64,000 bases of DNA from Viola odorata (taxonomy: Eukaryota > Streptophyta > Magnoliopsida > Malpighiales > Violaceae), in contig OY829537.1 in the NCBI GenBank assembly GCA_963691705.1, forward strand, positions 69,647,352-69,711,351. Direction: 5' to 3'. The notes below the pieces were generated by a model that saw nothing but the letters and a program-made list of their open reading frames with translations, had not been told where the DNA came from and did no database searches. How positions within the stretch are numbered: position 1 is the first letter of the stretch; every line of letters begins with the position of its first letter. A program made the position numbers and the translations under genes. Below, piece by piece: positions 1 to 10,920 of the stretch.

Positions 1-229
1 TATGAATATAAATTCTAAGTATGTGTTATCATTTATTAATAATTTGTAGAGAAATAATTAGGTGCTGCATTGATTTTCTTTTTCCAGTTGAATAATATAT
101 TTCTCACAATGTAGCATGAACCACTTCTCGTCAGTTATTCTCTAATCTTTCTCATTCATTTATTATCAATTTTTCTATCATTTTCCTCCTATCTTATTTT
201 TCCTTTTTCTTTTTCCATTTTCCGCTTTC
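1..229. repeat. AT-rich degenerate repeat, left flank of LINE
   Basis: No coding potential is visible. About 90 bp here (around 95-185) matches 7805-7895 with many substitutions; both copies carry a 'CACAAT.TAGC.TGAACC' core followed by 'ATTCTCTAATCTTTC'. The LINE therefore seems to have landed inside a field of old AT-rich repeats that resumes at 6734. Confidence 0.5.
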
Positions 230-493
230 TGTTTGATCCACTATTTCTTTTTTTGAAGAAAATATCTAATTATAATTAACTCATATGTACAAGTACAAAA
301 TGCGCGATCTCCTCGTGGCGTCCCCCTATCCAAACATTTCCTAAACTGGAAATCAAAGCCAATTGGCCTAGCTCATGTGTTGGGACATTTGTGGACCGTC
401 TAGTGTGTAAAAAAGAGCAGCTGTGAAAAGTAGAGACTAGTCGTGCCACCTCCAGTACTAATCCCGCATAGCTTAATGAGAATTCTCCATTAG

Positions 494-862
494 TCAGGGC
501 GAGGATGTTCTGTAAGCAGCCCGACTCAAGTATAATATTGTCCCCCCCCCCCCCCCCCCCACCCCACCCCACCCCACCCCACCCCATTGACGAGCCTGCG
601 TTATAGCGTCTCTTAGTGTCAGTGCCTCCGCTATTTGCACCTCAGTTCTATGGGGTTGGTAAATTGCTCCTGAAAAAACCATCTCACCCCTCGCATCTAG
701 AGCTATAAATCCCAGGCCAATTCCTATAGCCCGTATCGCTACGTCTGTATTCACCTTTACCACCCCTGTAGGGGGAGGTTGCCATTTAAAATCGATAAGG
801 TGACTGATAGGAGTAGCAGACCTCTGCTGCGGACCCCATGCCTCTTTGAAATCAGACATCAA
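494..862 (-). pseudogene. LINE ORF2 C-terminal RNase H domain
   Basis: The minus-strand frame gives an RNase H-like domain (plant RVT_3 type): a 'W.PP..G..K.NTD.A' start, then 'GLGFIALDARGEMV.SG' and 'AEALTLRDAI', the expected helix after strand 3. In a working enzyme this domain removes RNA from the RNA-DNA hybrid. The frame runs into a poly-C/ACCCC tract at 541-588 that has probably expanded inside the gene. Plant L1 elements with a C-terminal RNase H are an established group. Confidence 0.75.
541..588. repeat. Poly-C and (CCCCA)n simple repeat
   Basis: A run of about 18 C is followed by about six CCCCA units. It sits within the decayed LINE RNase H region. The glycine-rich open frames across it on the minus strand are artefacts of the repeat. 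Confidence 0.95.
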
Positions 863-1179
863 TTTTCCGCCCCTGATAATTACGTCTTGGATTAATTTGT
901 CACGCTGGCGGAAAATCCTGTTGTTCCTCGACGTCTATATAGACCACTGGATTGAGATAAGACACTCTATATCCGATTCGGCCAGTGATGTCTATTGCAC
1001 TACTAGCCATTCTACCCAACTGTCTCTTTACAGCCCCGGGACCCTCTCCAAAAAATCATCAAGCTTTGTCCACACACTCCATGCAAAAGGACAAGACAAC
1101 AACAAATGTGGAGTCTACTCAACCTCCTCATTATAGTAGGGGCACACTAGATCCACCGATAGTCCTTGCCTCCCAAGGT

Positions 1180-1878
1180 TCACTCTGGTGGGGAGAGAGT
1201 CATTGCTAGTCTCCATATGAAATTCTTAAGCTTTGGAGGGATAGTTAGACCCCACAAGAATTTCCACCAACCTCTATTGGAATCCGGGCACTCTTGCGAC
1301 GATACCGATGTAAGGGAATGGTATCCATTGGGACTGAGTACTTCCCGTTTGAGGTTCCGTTCCACACAAGAGTATCATTTCCCTCACTTCGACTAAGCAG
1401 CGGGCTTAATATCGCTGATACTTCCTGTGGTAGAAAGATTTGCTCCACTAGGGTAGACTTTCCAAATCTGGATTCTCTCTCCATTCCCCACTCGCCAGAA
1501 ACATCCTTTATGAAGGACTTCCCTTCCTGCCAGAATGCTACGCCAGACATAACTAGGCCGAGAGCCCATTCCCGCCTCCATAAAATTTGAGTGGGGAAAG
1601 TACCGAGATTTCCAGTACCGAGATTTCCAGACTTGCGAGAGCAAAGAATTTGGGTGTTTATGTAGTCGCCAGCCTTGTTTAGTTAGAAGCGCAAGATTAA
1701 ATTTCCTAACTCTTCTGAAGCCCAATCCTCCCACCTCCTTAGATCTACAGAGCTTCTCCCAGGACACCCAGTGCATTTTACGCTCCTCTACGTCCCCCCC
1801 CCAACCCCCACTAGAATCTCCTCTACGTTCCCCCCCACCCCCACTAGAATCTCCTCGACGCCTTTTCCACATCCTCAC
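1180..1878 (-). pseudogene. LINE ORF2 thumb and zf-RVT region, broken
   Basis: Minus-strand pieces in shifting frames carry the post-RT signatures of plant LINEs: 'W.SWEKLC..K..GGLGFR' and 'FNLALL.KQGWR' (1878-1393), 'WRVGNGE.IQIW', then 'PPKLKNFIWRL' typical of the zf-RVT zinc-finger region (about 1240-1180). At least two frameshifts separate the pieces. A short direct duplication ('TTTCCAGTACCGAGA', about 1601-1630) and a duplicated ~40-bp C-rich block (about 1780-1855) disrupt the frame. Confidence 0.75.
1780..1858. repeat. Two-copy C-rich direct duplication inside LINE
   Basis: Two adjacent copies of a ~40-bp unit (CTCCTCTACGT, a C run, 'CCCCCACTAGAAT') lie head to tail. They probably arose by replication slippage at a poly-C tract after the LINE decayed. 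Confidence 0.7.
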
Positions 1879-2184
1879 GGATGGACATTGGAATCTTAAA
1901 GCAGCTCATCATATACGTGGGAATGGACTGGATGACTAATTTAATTAGTACTTCTCGCCTTGCCTGGGATAATTTTTTCTCTTTCCACCCCCAAGTCTCT
2001 TGCAGATCCTATCCCGCATTGATGCGAACATCCCTTTCTTAGCACGCCCAAAAGACACTAGGAGCCCTAAATACCTCTCATGAGATTCCGTCGCCACTAT
2101 TCCTAGTCTCGCTTTCACTCAAATTTTGTCATCTTGGCCTACGTTCTTGCTGAAGTACACTTCTGATTTGTCTAGATTGACCTT

Positions 2185-3134
2185 CTAACCAGATGCTTCC
2201 TCATATTCCTTCAGGATGGAGCTAATAACTTCTGCCTCATCTTCATTTGCTTTCGCAAAAATCAGACTATCATCTGCATAGAACAAGTGACTCACCTCTA
2301 GACTGCCCCGACAGATCCTGTATCCATGTATCCTATTAGTCGAGGCTGCAGCTTGGATCATTGCCAAAAGGCCCTCTACACAGAGAAGAAATAGATAAGG
2401 GGATAATGGATTCCCCTACCGAAGACCCCTCTCTGGATAGAAAGTAGGACTAGGGGCCCCGTTTAAGAGGATGGCATAGGACACCGATGTGACACATCGC
2501 ATAACCAATGATGTCCATCTAGACAAGAATCCCATGCAGGACATGATTGCCTTCATAAAATTTCACTCCACCCTGTCATAGGCCTTACTCATATCTAACT
2601 TGACATTCATCCACCCTGGTCTAAAACGCTTTGTGTTCATCCCATGGAGGATCTCCTGGGCTATCAGAGAGTTATCTGTAAGGAGTCTGCCCGGAATAAA
2701 AACACTCTGATTTTCCACTACTATACTTGGCAGGATTTGCTTCAGCGGATTCGCAAGGACTTTCGTTATCAGTTTGAAGACGACATTACACAAGCTTATT
2801 GGGCGAAACTGGGAGCATTTTGAGGGGTTGACTACTTTAGGGATTAGGGTGATAAAGGTATGATTGAGGTAGCTAGGGTCTTCCCCATCATTTAGGATTC
2901 CAAGAACCGCTTTGCAAATAGAGTTTTCTAAAAAATACCAAAATTTTTGAAAAAAAAACGGAGGCATTCCGTCCGGCCTGGGGGCCTTCGTGGGATGCAT
3001 CTACTTTAGAGGTTTAAAAACTTCATCTTTTGTAAAAGCGGGATCAAGACTCAGATTCATGAAATGGGAAACACAGGGGGGGTTATCGTTTGTAAAACAT
3101 TTGAGGCAAGAACACTTCCTCCAGAAGAGAATTA
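2185..3134 (-). pseudogene. LINE ORF2 reverse transcriptase domain, broken
   Basis: The minus-strand frame 3000-2563 shows RT finger and palm motifs in order: 'KAPRPDGMPP.FFQKFW', 'LIPKV..P....QFRPISLCNV.FK', 'PGRLLTDN', 'KLDMSKAYDRVEW'-like. The segment 2367-2185 holds the catalytic 'YADDSLIF' box. Stops and a frameshift lie between the two parts. The upstream LINE sequence continues to 3134, where the DNA element begins. Confidence 0.85.
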
Positions 3135-3281
3135 GGTTGTGTTTCACAACGCAAAATTTCTGTTTTGCAAAATTTTCAATTCTGTTTCACAGCTATAGTA
3201 CGTTTTCTATTTTTCAGCCTTAAAAAACTCAAAATCGTATTCACCTAACAACTATTTCTTATTTTTTTTGAAAAATAAAAG

Positions 3282-4528
3282 GCCGAAATGGATTTTGAGT
3301 CCCTGCAGTCCAATTGATTGACTTATTTCATTCCTCTATTTTTTTTTTGAGTTATAACCTCCCTCCACTTAAGCCCAACAATTTATTTCATCCCTCCTCC
3401 TGACGCCATCCACATTTTCCGTCTTTTTGCTGACGTGGCGTGCCACGTCAACGATTGCTGACGTGTCACGCCACGTCAGCAAACAGAACCGGGTCGAGCT
3501 CGAAACGGGTCGAAAAAATGGGCTGAATTTTAAATGGTCCCTGCAGTCTAATTGATTGACTTATTTCAGCCCTCTGTTTTTAAAAAGTAGTATTACATCC
3601 TTCCACTGTAGTTTTATGTTGGATTTCAGCCCTCACCCTAACGCCATCCAATTTTTCCGTCCGTTTGCGTACGTGTCGTGCCACCGATTGCTGACGTGTC
3701 ACGCCACGTAGGCAAAAGCCAAACGGGTCGCAAAGATTTTTACTAACAAAATCTAACTATTACCTCCCATTTTAATAATTTTTAATGGAATAAATAATTT
3801 ATGGGTGGGCTATTAGTACTTCTAATTATTAGTTATAATCAATTTGTCCATTAAAATTTAAATATATAAAACAAATGCGAATAAATAATTACAGTACTAA
3901 TGGCCCACCCATAACTAAATTTATATATAATAAATATATGAACAAAACATATATTTCTTATTTGAAAACTTAAATATTAATAATTTTATAATAAAATTTA
4001 AATATTTAACAACATAATAATTAATAATTTAAAACAACCTCGGGTCGAGAGATGATCATATTGTTGGTGTTATTGTTGAAAAAGATAGGAGATAATAGTC
4101 AGAGTTTATTAAAATGTTAACATAGATGGCACGACACGTACGCAAACGGACGAAAAGATTAGATGGCGTTACGGTGAGGGCTGAAATCCAACATAAAACT
4201 ATAGTGGAAGGATGTAATACTACTTTTTAAAAGCAGAGGGCTGAAATAAGTCAATCAATTAGACTGCAGGGACCATTTAAAATTCAGCCCGTTTTTTTGA
4301 CCCGTTTCGAGCTCGACCCGGTTCTGTTTGCTGACGTGGTGTGACACGTCAGAAATCGTTGACATGGCACGCCACGACAGCAAACAGACGGAAAATGTGG
4401 ATGGCGTCAGGAGGAGGGATGAAATAAATTGTTGGGCTTAAGTGGAGGCTGGTTATAACTCAAAAAAAAAACAGAGGGCTGAAATAAGTCAATCAATTAG
4501 ACTGCAGGGACTCAAAATCCATTTCGGC
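3282..4528. mobile_element. Foldback (long inverted repeat) element
   Basis: Arms of about 400 bp (3282-3689 and 4124-4528) are near-perfect inverted complements around a ~430-bp AT-rich loop. Each arm holds two tandem blocks that both begin GTCCCTGCAGTC.AATTGATTGAC, so the terminal block has been duplicated. 'GCCGAAATGG' is the outermost paired sequence. A further small inverted repeat ('TATGGGTGGGC' near 3800 against 'GCCCACCCATA' near 3903) lies within the loop. The style (GACGTGGC motifs, long arms, no ORF) resembles Mutator-like foldback MITEs, but I see no clear 9-bp target duplication. Confidence 0.8.
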
Positions 4529-4867
4529 TACTACTTTTGTTAAATCAATTTTATTTTAATTAAAAAACAATGCTAATGTTTTTTTGAAAAAAATAATAAT
4601 AAACTAAATAGTAGCCTATTTTAAGTTTGTTAAAGATCAAATATAAATATGCTAAATATATTCATGTCTAAATTCAAAAGCACAAGCCATTCAGGGGAAA
4701 TTTTGTTTTTTTCAATTTTCCAAAAGTTAGAAAATTTTCAGCAAATCTTTCAGTTTTGCAATTGCAAAACAGATTTTCAGAATTAACACTACTACAAGTT
4801 TAGAAAATTTTGCAAACACCATATTTGAAGTTTTGCAATTGAAAAACAGTTTCTCAAAATTAACACT

Positions 4868-5640
4868 ACAAGTTTAGAAAAAATGTAAAAATGCCCAAAA
4901 AAAGTAACAAATCCAAAAAATGTAAAAAATCAAAAAAATTGTAAAAAATCCCAAAAAAATGTAAAAATTCCCAAAAAATGTAAAAAATCCAAACAAAAGT
5001 AAAAAGTCCAAAAAATGTAAAAATTCCCAAAAAATGTAAAAATCAAAAAAATGAAAACAATTCTACAAATAAATAATTAATATAAAAATTCAAAAAAATT
5101 AATTAATCTAAAAATTCAAAAAACAAATTCGATAAAATGTAAAAATAACCAAAAAAATGTTAATTAATCTAAAAATTCAGCAAAATTGTAAAAATCTAAA
5201 AGAAAATTAATAAATAAAAAATTTCCAGAAAATTTGTAAAATACAAAAATTAATCTAAAAATTCAGAAAAATGTTAAAAATCCAAAAGAAAATTAATTAA
5301 TCTAAAAATCCAAGAAATTTTAAAACATTAATTAATTATAGATTTTTACATTTTTCTGGATTTTTAGATTAATTAATTTTTGTTTGGAATTTTTACATTT
5401 TTTTGTGAATTTTTACAATTTTTTGGAAAAATATTTTTTAGATTAATTATTTTTTAGTGATTTTTTACATTTTTTTAGAATTGTAACATTTGTTTCGATT
5501 TTTAGATTAATTAAATATTTTTTTGAAATTTTTACATATTGTTTCTGATTTTTAGGTAAATTAATTCTTTTTAGAAATTTTACAGTTTTTACATTTTTTT
5601 GGAATTTCTATATTTTTTCTAAATTCTTTAATTAAAGTCA
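4868..5640. repeat. Degenerate A-rich then T-rich repeat block
   Basis: About 460 bp of 'AAAAATGTAAAAATCC'-like units (4868-5330) is followed by about 300 bp of the inverted pattern 'GGATTTTTACATTTTTT' (5330-5640). The block is a loose large palindrome made of short tandem units. It has no coding potential. Confidence 0.7.
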
Positions 5641-6548
5641 ACAGTCAACATTAACGGTTTGTTAGTTTGACCTTTGAGAAACTACACTTTTGTTGTTGAC
5701 CCTTGGTATAGAGAAGGTTGAATAGTATTTTCGAAAGCCAGAAGAGGTTTCTGTTTTCGCGTTAGTACATGGGGCCTTTTTACTGGATGGTATATCGAAT
5801 TATCGACCGAACTAATGTTAATGTTTGTAATTCCAATGTTACAAGATTATATTTTTACTTATTTAGTATTTATTAAACTAATGTTTGTATGTAATTCGAT
5901 ATTACCGTAATACCGTACCGAAATTATTGAGAGTATTGGTTAATTAATTTTTCAATAAATATTGATCTAATTTTATTCGTATGAATTTAATTAGGAGTAT
6001 TGATTAATTAAAATAATTGGAACATTGGAATCAATTTACTAGGATTAATTTTAGATAAATATAAAAAAAGGTGTATCTTTAGCCATATTTATTCTTATTT
6101 GTCTAGGATGTATGAAGTTATTTGTTTTAAATCGAGTTTGTATTTATTTCATAATGTAACTTTCGATAATAACATGATCAAAAATGTTATTCATTACAAT
6201 GTTAAACATTGAATTTTACTCGTATGATTTTAATTAGGAGTATTAGTTAGTTAAATATCAATTACGAAGTATTTTTAGTACAATTTGTATCAATTTACAT
6301 AAATTACAAGGGTAGATATGTCTAAAATAACATTGTTTTTTTTAGATTAACAATATGGATTTATTGAACTAGAGAAAAAAAAATTGGAAATTTTTTGCAA
6401 AACAGAATATTTTACAAGATTTTGGCTGTGAAACAGCTTTTGTAGTTTTTTAGTACAATTTGTAGCTTATACAGGATTTTTAGTACAATTTGTAAGATTT
6501 TCCAGTTTTGTAAAATTTTCAGAAAATTTTGCGTTGTGAAACAGCCCC

Positions 6549-6716
6549 TAAAGATTTATAATACTCTAGGAAAGTGCCGTCTACTTCCTCACGAGACTCT
6601 TTCCACTGACCCGAGTAATCTTGGATTCTCTCAATAGTATTCTTCTTTCATTATTGTGAGGCCTGTGCATGGAAGAATTTTGTGTTCCTATCCCCCTCTT
6701 CGAGCCAAAGGACTCG
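6549..6716 (-). pseudogene. LINE ORF2 pre-RT segment, separated by the insertion
   Basis: The minus strand reads 'VLWLEEGDRNTKFFHAQASQ', the hallmark segment just upstream of RT in plant L1 elements. After a frameshift it reads 'IQDYSGQW', then 'SREEVDGTFLEYYKSL'. It marks the 5' truncation point of the copy, directly abutting the target duplication at 6717. Confidence 0.85.
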
Positions 6717-6733
6717 TGTTTGATCCACTATTT

Positions 6734-8239
6734 ATTTACATAGTTATACCATATTTAAAAATATTTCATTACCTCAATTATAAAAAAGTAGTTATCTAAC
6801 CCTTTAACTATCTTTAACTACTTGTATGACTTTTTATTTTTTAAAGATAATTAAAAATTGTTCTCGCATCATGACTCTAGCAGCAATATGTATATTTTCC
6901 TCCCATATTTTTAGTTACTTCAATTATTAGAAAAATAATTACCTACCCCTTTTAGTATCACAAAGCATATGTATTACTCTTTATTTATTTTTTAAATCTT
7001 GGCATGATTTTAGTAGTAATACATATTTTTCTCCTATATTTTAAATTATATTATCATTTATTTTATTGTATGTTATTTATTTTATTTTTTCTATTTAATT
7101 GATTTTTTATTTTTGTATTTTAACTTTTCATTGACTTTCCCCATATTTTCAATTATTTTATTATTTTATCATGTTCTTTTTTTCCCTATTTACTTAATTT
7201 TTTGTTTTTTTGTTTTGTAGTTTTTTAATTGACTTCTTACATTCTAACTTAATTTATTAAAATCTTTAAATTCTAGTAATTTATATCCTAAATATATTCA
7301 TATTTAATCAATAATTATAACATTTATTTCATTTTAACAATTATTAAAAAAACAATATGAATACTTGTGTAGAATATGCATTTTTTCTATTATTTATAAA
7401 AATAATTATTACTTAGATCAATTACATGAATTGTGTGAGTTATCTCATCTCTTATAACTTTTTTTTCGTAATTCTTTAATTCCCCACTCTTTCTTACTCT
7501 TTTACCTATTATTATTTATACACATAGCTAAGGTATATTAAAATACATTCTATAGCCACAATCAGAATAATTAAATATTTAAGTCTTTACATATTAATTA
7601 CCATTTATCTAACTCTTTAATTATTAAAAAAATGTAAAAATTATTCTTACAACATGAATTTACGATTACTGTATATTTTTTACTTGTAAAAATTATTCTA
7701 ACTACTTAAACAATATTGTTCAATTATATATGTATTTTTTGTTTTTACATTTTTTTGAAACATGAATCTAGCATTAATATATATTTTATGGTTTAAAATA
7801 AATAATTTTTCACAATATAGCGTGAACCTCTTCTTGTCATTTTATTCTCTAATCTTTCGTTCGTTTACTATCATGTTTTATATTATTTTTCTCGTCTTTT
7901 TTTTTCAATTTTTTTTCATTTTTCCTATTAGTTAAATAAATGAATTAATTTTAAAGTAATTCAATTTAATAGTGCAACCCAAAGGTTTTTTAACTTATTG
8001 ATTTTATATTTTACCTTTTATTATAAACATAATTAAGCTTCAATAAAAATATTTAATTACTTTAATTATCAGAAAATATTACCTAACCCTTTAAGTATGA
8101 CTAAATATATCTAATACTTTTTTTTCCATAAAAATAAATCAAATTATTCTTGTTGCATGACTTAGGTAGTAATTTATATTTTCCCCCATATTTTTAATTA
8201 TTTTAATTATTTTATCATATGTTTTTTTCCTATTTTTTA
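6734..8239. repeat. AT-rich degenerate tandem-like repeats
   Basis: No gene is seen. Short recognisable blocks recur in order: 'CATGA.TCTAGCAGTAATATATATTTT.CTCCCAT'-like sequence near 6868, 7003, 7655, 7762 and 8152, and 'ATTACCTAACCCTTTA'-like sequence near 6790, 6935, 7600 and 8085. Spacing is irregular (about 135-550 bp), so this is an old, deletion-scarred repeat family rather than a clean satellite. Confidence 0.5.
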
Positions 8240-8423
8240 AGGGGTAATTTTATTAACCGTTCAAACTTTTGGTCAAAGTCAAATACTCCATGATAAAAAA
8301 AAATATCGATTTCAGCATATGAAATTTTCGCGAAATGCAATTACTCCCATTCCGTTCGATTTTCCGTCCAAATGGACGTCCACGTGCGATTCACGTGACA
8401 TTAGTCCATGGAAATTGATTGCG
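8240..8423. mobile_element. Possible Mutator-like terminal fragment
   Basis: The block opens with 'GGGGTAATTTTATTAACCGT' and runs to 'CACGTGCGATTCACGTGACA'. The style matches ends of plant Mutator-like MITEs (GGGTAATTT start, ACGTG-rich interior). No matching opposite end was found, so it is probably truncated by the LTR that follows. Confidence 0.3.
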
Positions 8424-10087
8424 TGTCGAGGGCATCAAATTTAGTTGTATAAAATATACGAAATTAGGGGTAGGAATACAACTTATCACTCGTCCACAAG
8501 GAACTTGTAGATCGTGGTAAGATGATCATCCATAGAGATCTTCGGGAAATTGTAGTTTCGACTCGACTTCCTCGTCACTGGAGTTGAGGGGTTTTGTTTC
8601 TGCAATTAAGATAAACAAAGTAATAAAAAGGAACAAGGCAAAAATTAAATAAAGAAGCAATCTTAGGCAGAAAGGAATCTTAGCTAAGATTGGCGATTGA
8701 GATTGGTTGTGAACTGATGTGAGGTAAACTCCTGGTAAGGGCGGATTCGTGAGCGCATTCCTTGTTTAATCGATCATTGACCTTTAGATTTTCTCCTTCT
8801 CTCTCATAACTCTGCTATAGATTGGGAGGAACTCCTTTCCAATCCTACTTTCCTCCTCTTGAACCCACTTGGTGGGAACTCCCTTTCCTAGTGATCCTAG
8901 CCAGTGGACACCTTGCTGGTTAAAGGGTTTATCCAATTGGCTGCTGGCTTGAGGCACATGCGTTTTCTCAATAGCATAGGGAAAGACAAAGTCTAGGCCA
9001 AGCTACTCCCAATTCGGAGCCCTAAATTGTCAGTCTAGGCCTATATTGCTCCAAGTCCACTAACTCCTTCGAATCTAGCTGCCTACTTGTGTCACTCCGA
9101 CTTTGGCTAGTCCCCTTCGTGACTGGCTACAAATTCATCATCTAGCCCAAGATTGATCAAGTCTTATCCTAGACGGGAACCGGTTTGTTAAAACAGAACT
9201 TGAATCAATTACGAACGAGAGGATGTTAAGAACAGATCAGTCTCACGATTCACAAGTGCACTCACTCAACCCTTACCAAGAATTAGGTGTTTAGCTACTA
9301 GACATAACGATTAAGGAAATTAAGAAATAATTGAAGAACATAAAATGGAATTAAAGTGCGATATTCAAAAGAATAATCGTAGCAGAGTGTTTACAACCCA
9401 GAAGTTGGAAGAAGGAAGATGGAAGATGAAAGATGCCGTAATTGACAGCCTTCCCTAGCCTTCAACAAGGCTAGAGTCCCCGCCCCTTACGTTTCTTTCC
9501 AAATTTCAAACTTCAAAAAGATATGAGATAAAACCAAATCTCAATTGTTCAAATTCGAAATAAAATAAAATAAATACTAAAACAGATAGATTGTTTTGTT
9601 CAAATAGAGGATAATCCCTAAAAGGATGCAATCTTGGATCACGACTGATCTTCTCTATCTATCTCCAGCTGTCAAATCCACTCTTTTAGCTCAAAATCCC
9701 GTGACTCCTAGCACATCACGTTTCTTGGTGCTCTCGTCAATCTTAGCTAAGACAACCACTGTCTTAGCTAAGATTGCTCATTTGTCTGATTTTCACTTCG
9801 GAGATAGCTTTTCTCTTATTTCCTCCAATACAAATCCAGCTGTCATCCACACTCCAGCAATTCCTCGAGTCCACACTCAGTACGTTTCTCGTTTGGCAAT
9901 CTTGGCCTAGACTATGGCCAAGATTACTCGTCTGTCTGGCACAAGTCCAAAAAGCTAGCGTTTCTCTACTTCCTTCAGCCATCCAAGATTTCCTTCAAAA
10001 GATGACAAATTGACGTGAAAGGAACAATTTTCACCATAAACAAGGTAGTTTAAGATGGTAAAAACGCATGAAATTAGACGTCAATCA
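8424..10087 (-). repeat. Athila-type LTR (minus orientation)
   Basis: This non-coding block starts TGTCGAGG on the plus strand and ends GTCAATCA, i.e. TGATTGAC on the minus strand. Just upstream on the minus strand lies 'TTTAAGTGTGGTGAAGTT', the purine-rich signal found before the 3' LTR in Athila-like elements. It is read as the 3' LTR of a minus-strand element, about 1.66 kb long. The small frames within it (around 9626-10013) have no recognisable domain and are treated as chance. I could not find a target duplication or the partner LTR. Confidence 0.55.
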
Positions 10088-10920
10088 AACTTCACCACAC
10101 TTAAATGATGCTTGCCCTCAAGCATACTAGACTCTAAACTAAGAAAACAAAAGAAAGACTCTAAACAAAAGAAACACACAATGGCAAATTTCCTGGACAT
10201 AATACCCTTAATACCTTCGTACCTATGACAGTCAGCATACTTCTTAATGGATCCCAACCCTTATGAACATGGCCTACTCAACACCCCAAACATCCGAATT
10301 CCACATGATCATAACATCTTTGCATTCCATAACAGACTCAACAAGACAAGGCAACCATTGACTTCCCATATTCTCCCCTTAATTCATACTGCTCATCTCA
10401 TTATTAATTTTGCCTTGCTGAAAAGTTTCTATGCCAGTATTGATACAAGTTTCTTGAGTATTAATGCTTAGTGAGGCAGAAATATCAAGACAAATACAAT
10501 TTTTTTCTTCTTTGCTCTTTTGAAAGTTTCTTGAATATTAATGCTTAATGAGGTAGAAATATCAAGACAAATTATTGCACAATTTTTTTTAGAGCATGCA
10601 TTATACTTGGCATAAAAGTAGTTCTCTGAATATTAGAGCAAATTCAGCATACCACAAGGCAAAGATTCTATTCACCACTAGTAATTTTTTTTCTTTAGGG
10701 GAATGCTTAAAATTTTTGGTGGAAGCTTGTCTATTTGTCAAGTCAGTTACACAATGCTAGACCTCATAATCATGTACAAGATGGATGTTTAAAAGGTACC
10801 CGGAATCGTACCCTTACCGGTGTTGAATATGTTAACCCATTTCAATGCCTTGCTCATAAGTTACGGGGTCACAAGGTGAAGGATGCTAAAGGTCAAGGTT
10901 AAGACATTAAGGGATAGACC
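10088..10920 (-). mobile_element. 3' internal non-coding region of Athila-type element
   Basis: On the minus strand this ends with 'GAGGGCAAGCATCATTTAAG', the conserved tail before the polypurine signal. It contains a direct duplication of about 50 bp ('GTTTCTTGA.TATTAATGCTT', 10450-10498 and 10527-10577). No gag or pol remains, so the element is truncated on its 5' side near 10900. Confidence 0.5.

Larger units (their letters stand above)
3135..6548. mobile_element. Non-autonomous DNA transposon nested in the LINE
   Basis: The LINE coding sequence is interrupted by 3.4 kb with imperfect terminal inverted repeats. The left end reads GGTTGTGTTTCACAACGC, the right end (reverse complement) GGGGCTGTTTCACAACGC, and both continue with 'AAAATTT.TG'. 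Flanking trinucleotides are TTA and TAA, so a PIF/Harbinger-type TWA target is possible, but an hAT-like origin is not excluded. No transposase frame is visible. Subterminal motifs such as 'AGAAAATTTTGCAAAC' recur at 4725-4870. The element carries a foldback (3282-4528) and an A-rich/T-rich palindrome-like block. Confidence 0.65.
247..6716 (-). mobile_element. 5'-truncated L1-type LINE, interrupted by a DNA element
   Basis: A non-LTR retrotransposon remnant whose ORF2 reads right to left. From 5' to 3': pre-RT linker (6549-6716), reverse transcriptase (3134-2185), thumb and zinc-finger region (1878-1180) and a C-terminal RNase H (862-494). It ends in a short T run on the plus strand (the poly-A tail) at 247-256. 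It is bounded by a perfect 17-bp target duplication, TGTTTGATCCACTATTT, at 230-246 and 6717-6733. The endonuclease and ORF1 are missing because the copy is truncated at its 5' end, the usual outcome of target-primed reverse transcription. A 3.4-kb insertion (3135-6548) splits it, so the LINE sequence itself is only about 3 kb. Stops and frameshifts make it inactive. Confidence 0.9.

Noticed and set aside
276..587. Glycine-rich 103-aa minus-strand frame and overlapping frame end
   Set aside because: Created by the poly-C/(CCCCA)n tract; no domain. Only the RNase H part of the neighbouring frame is real.
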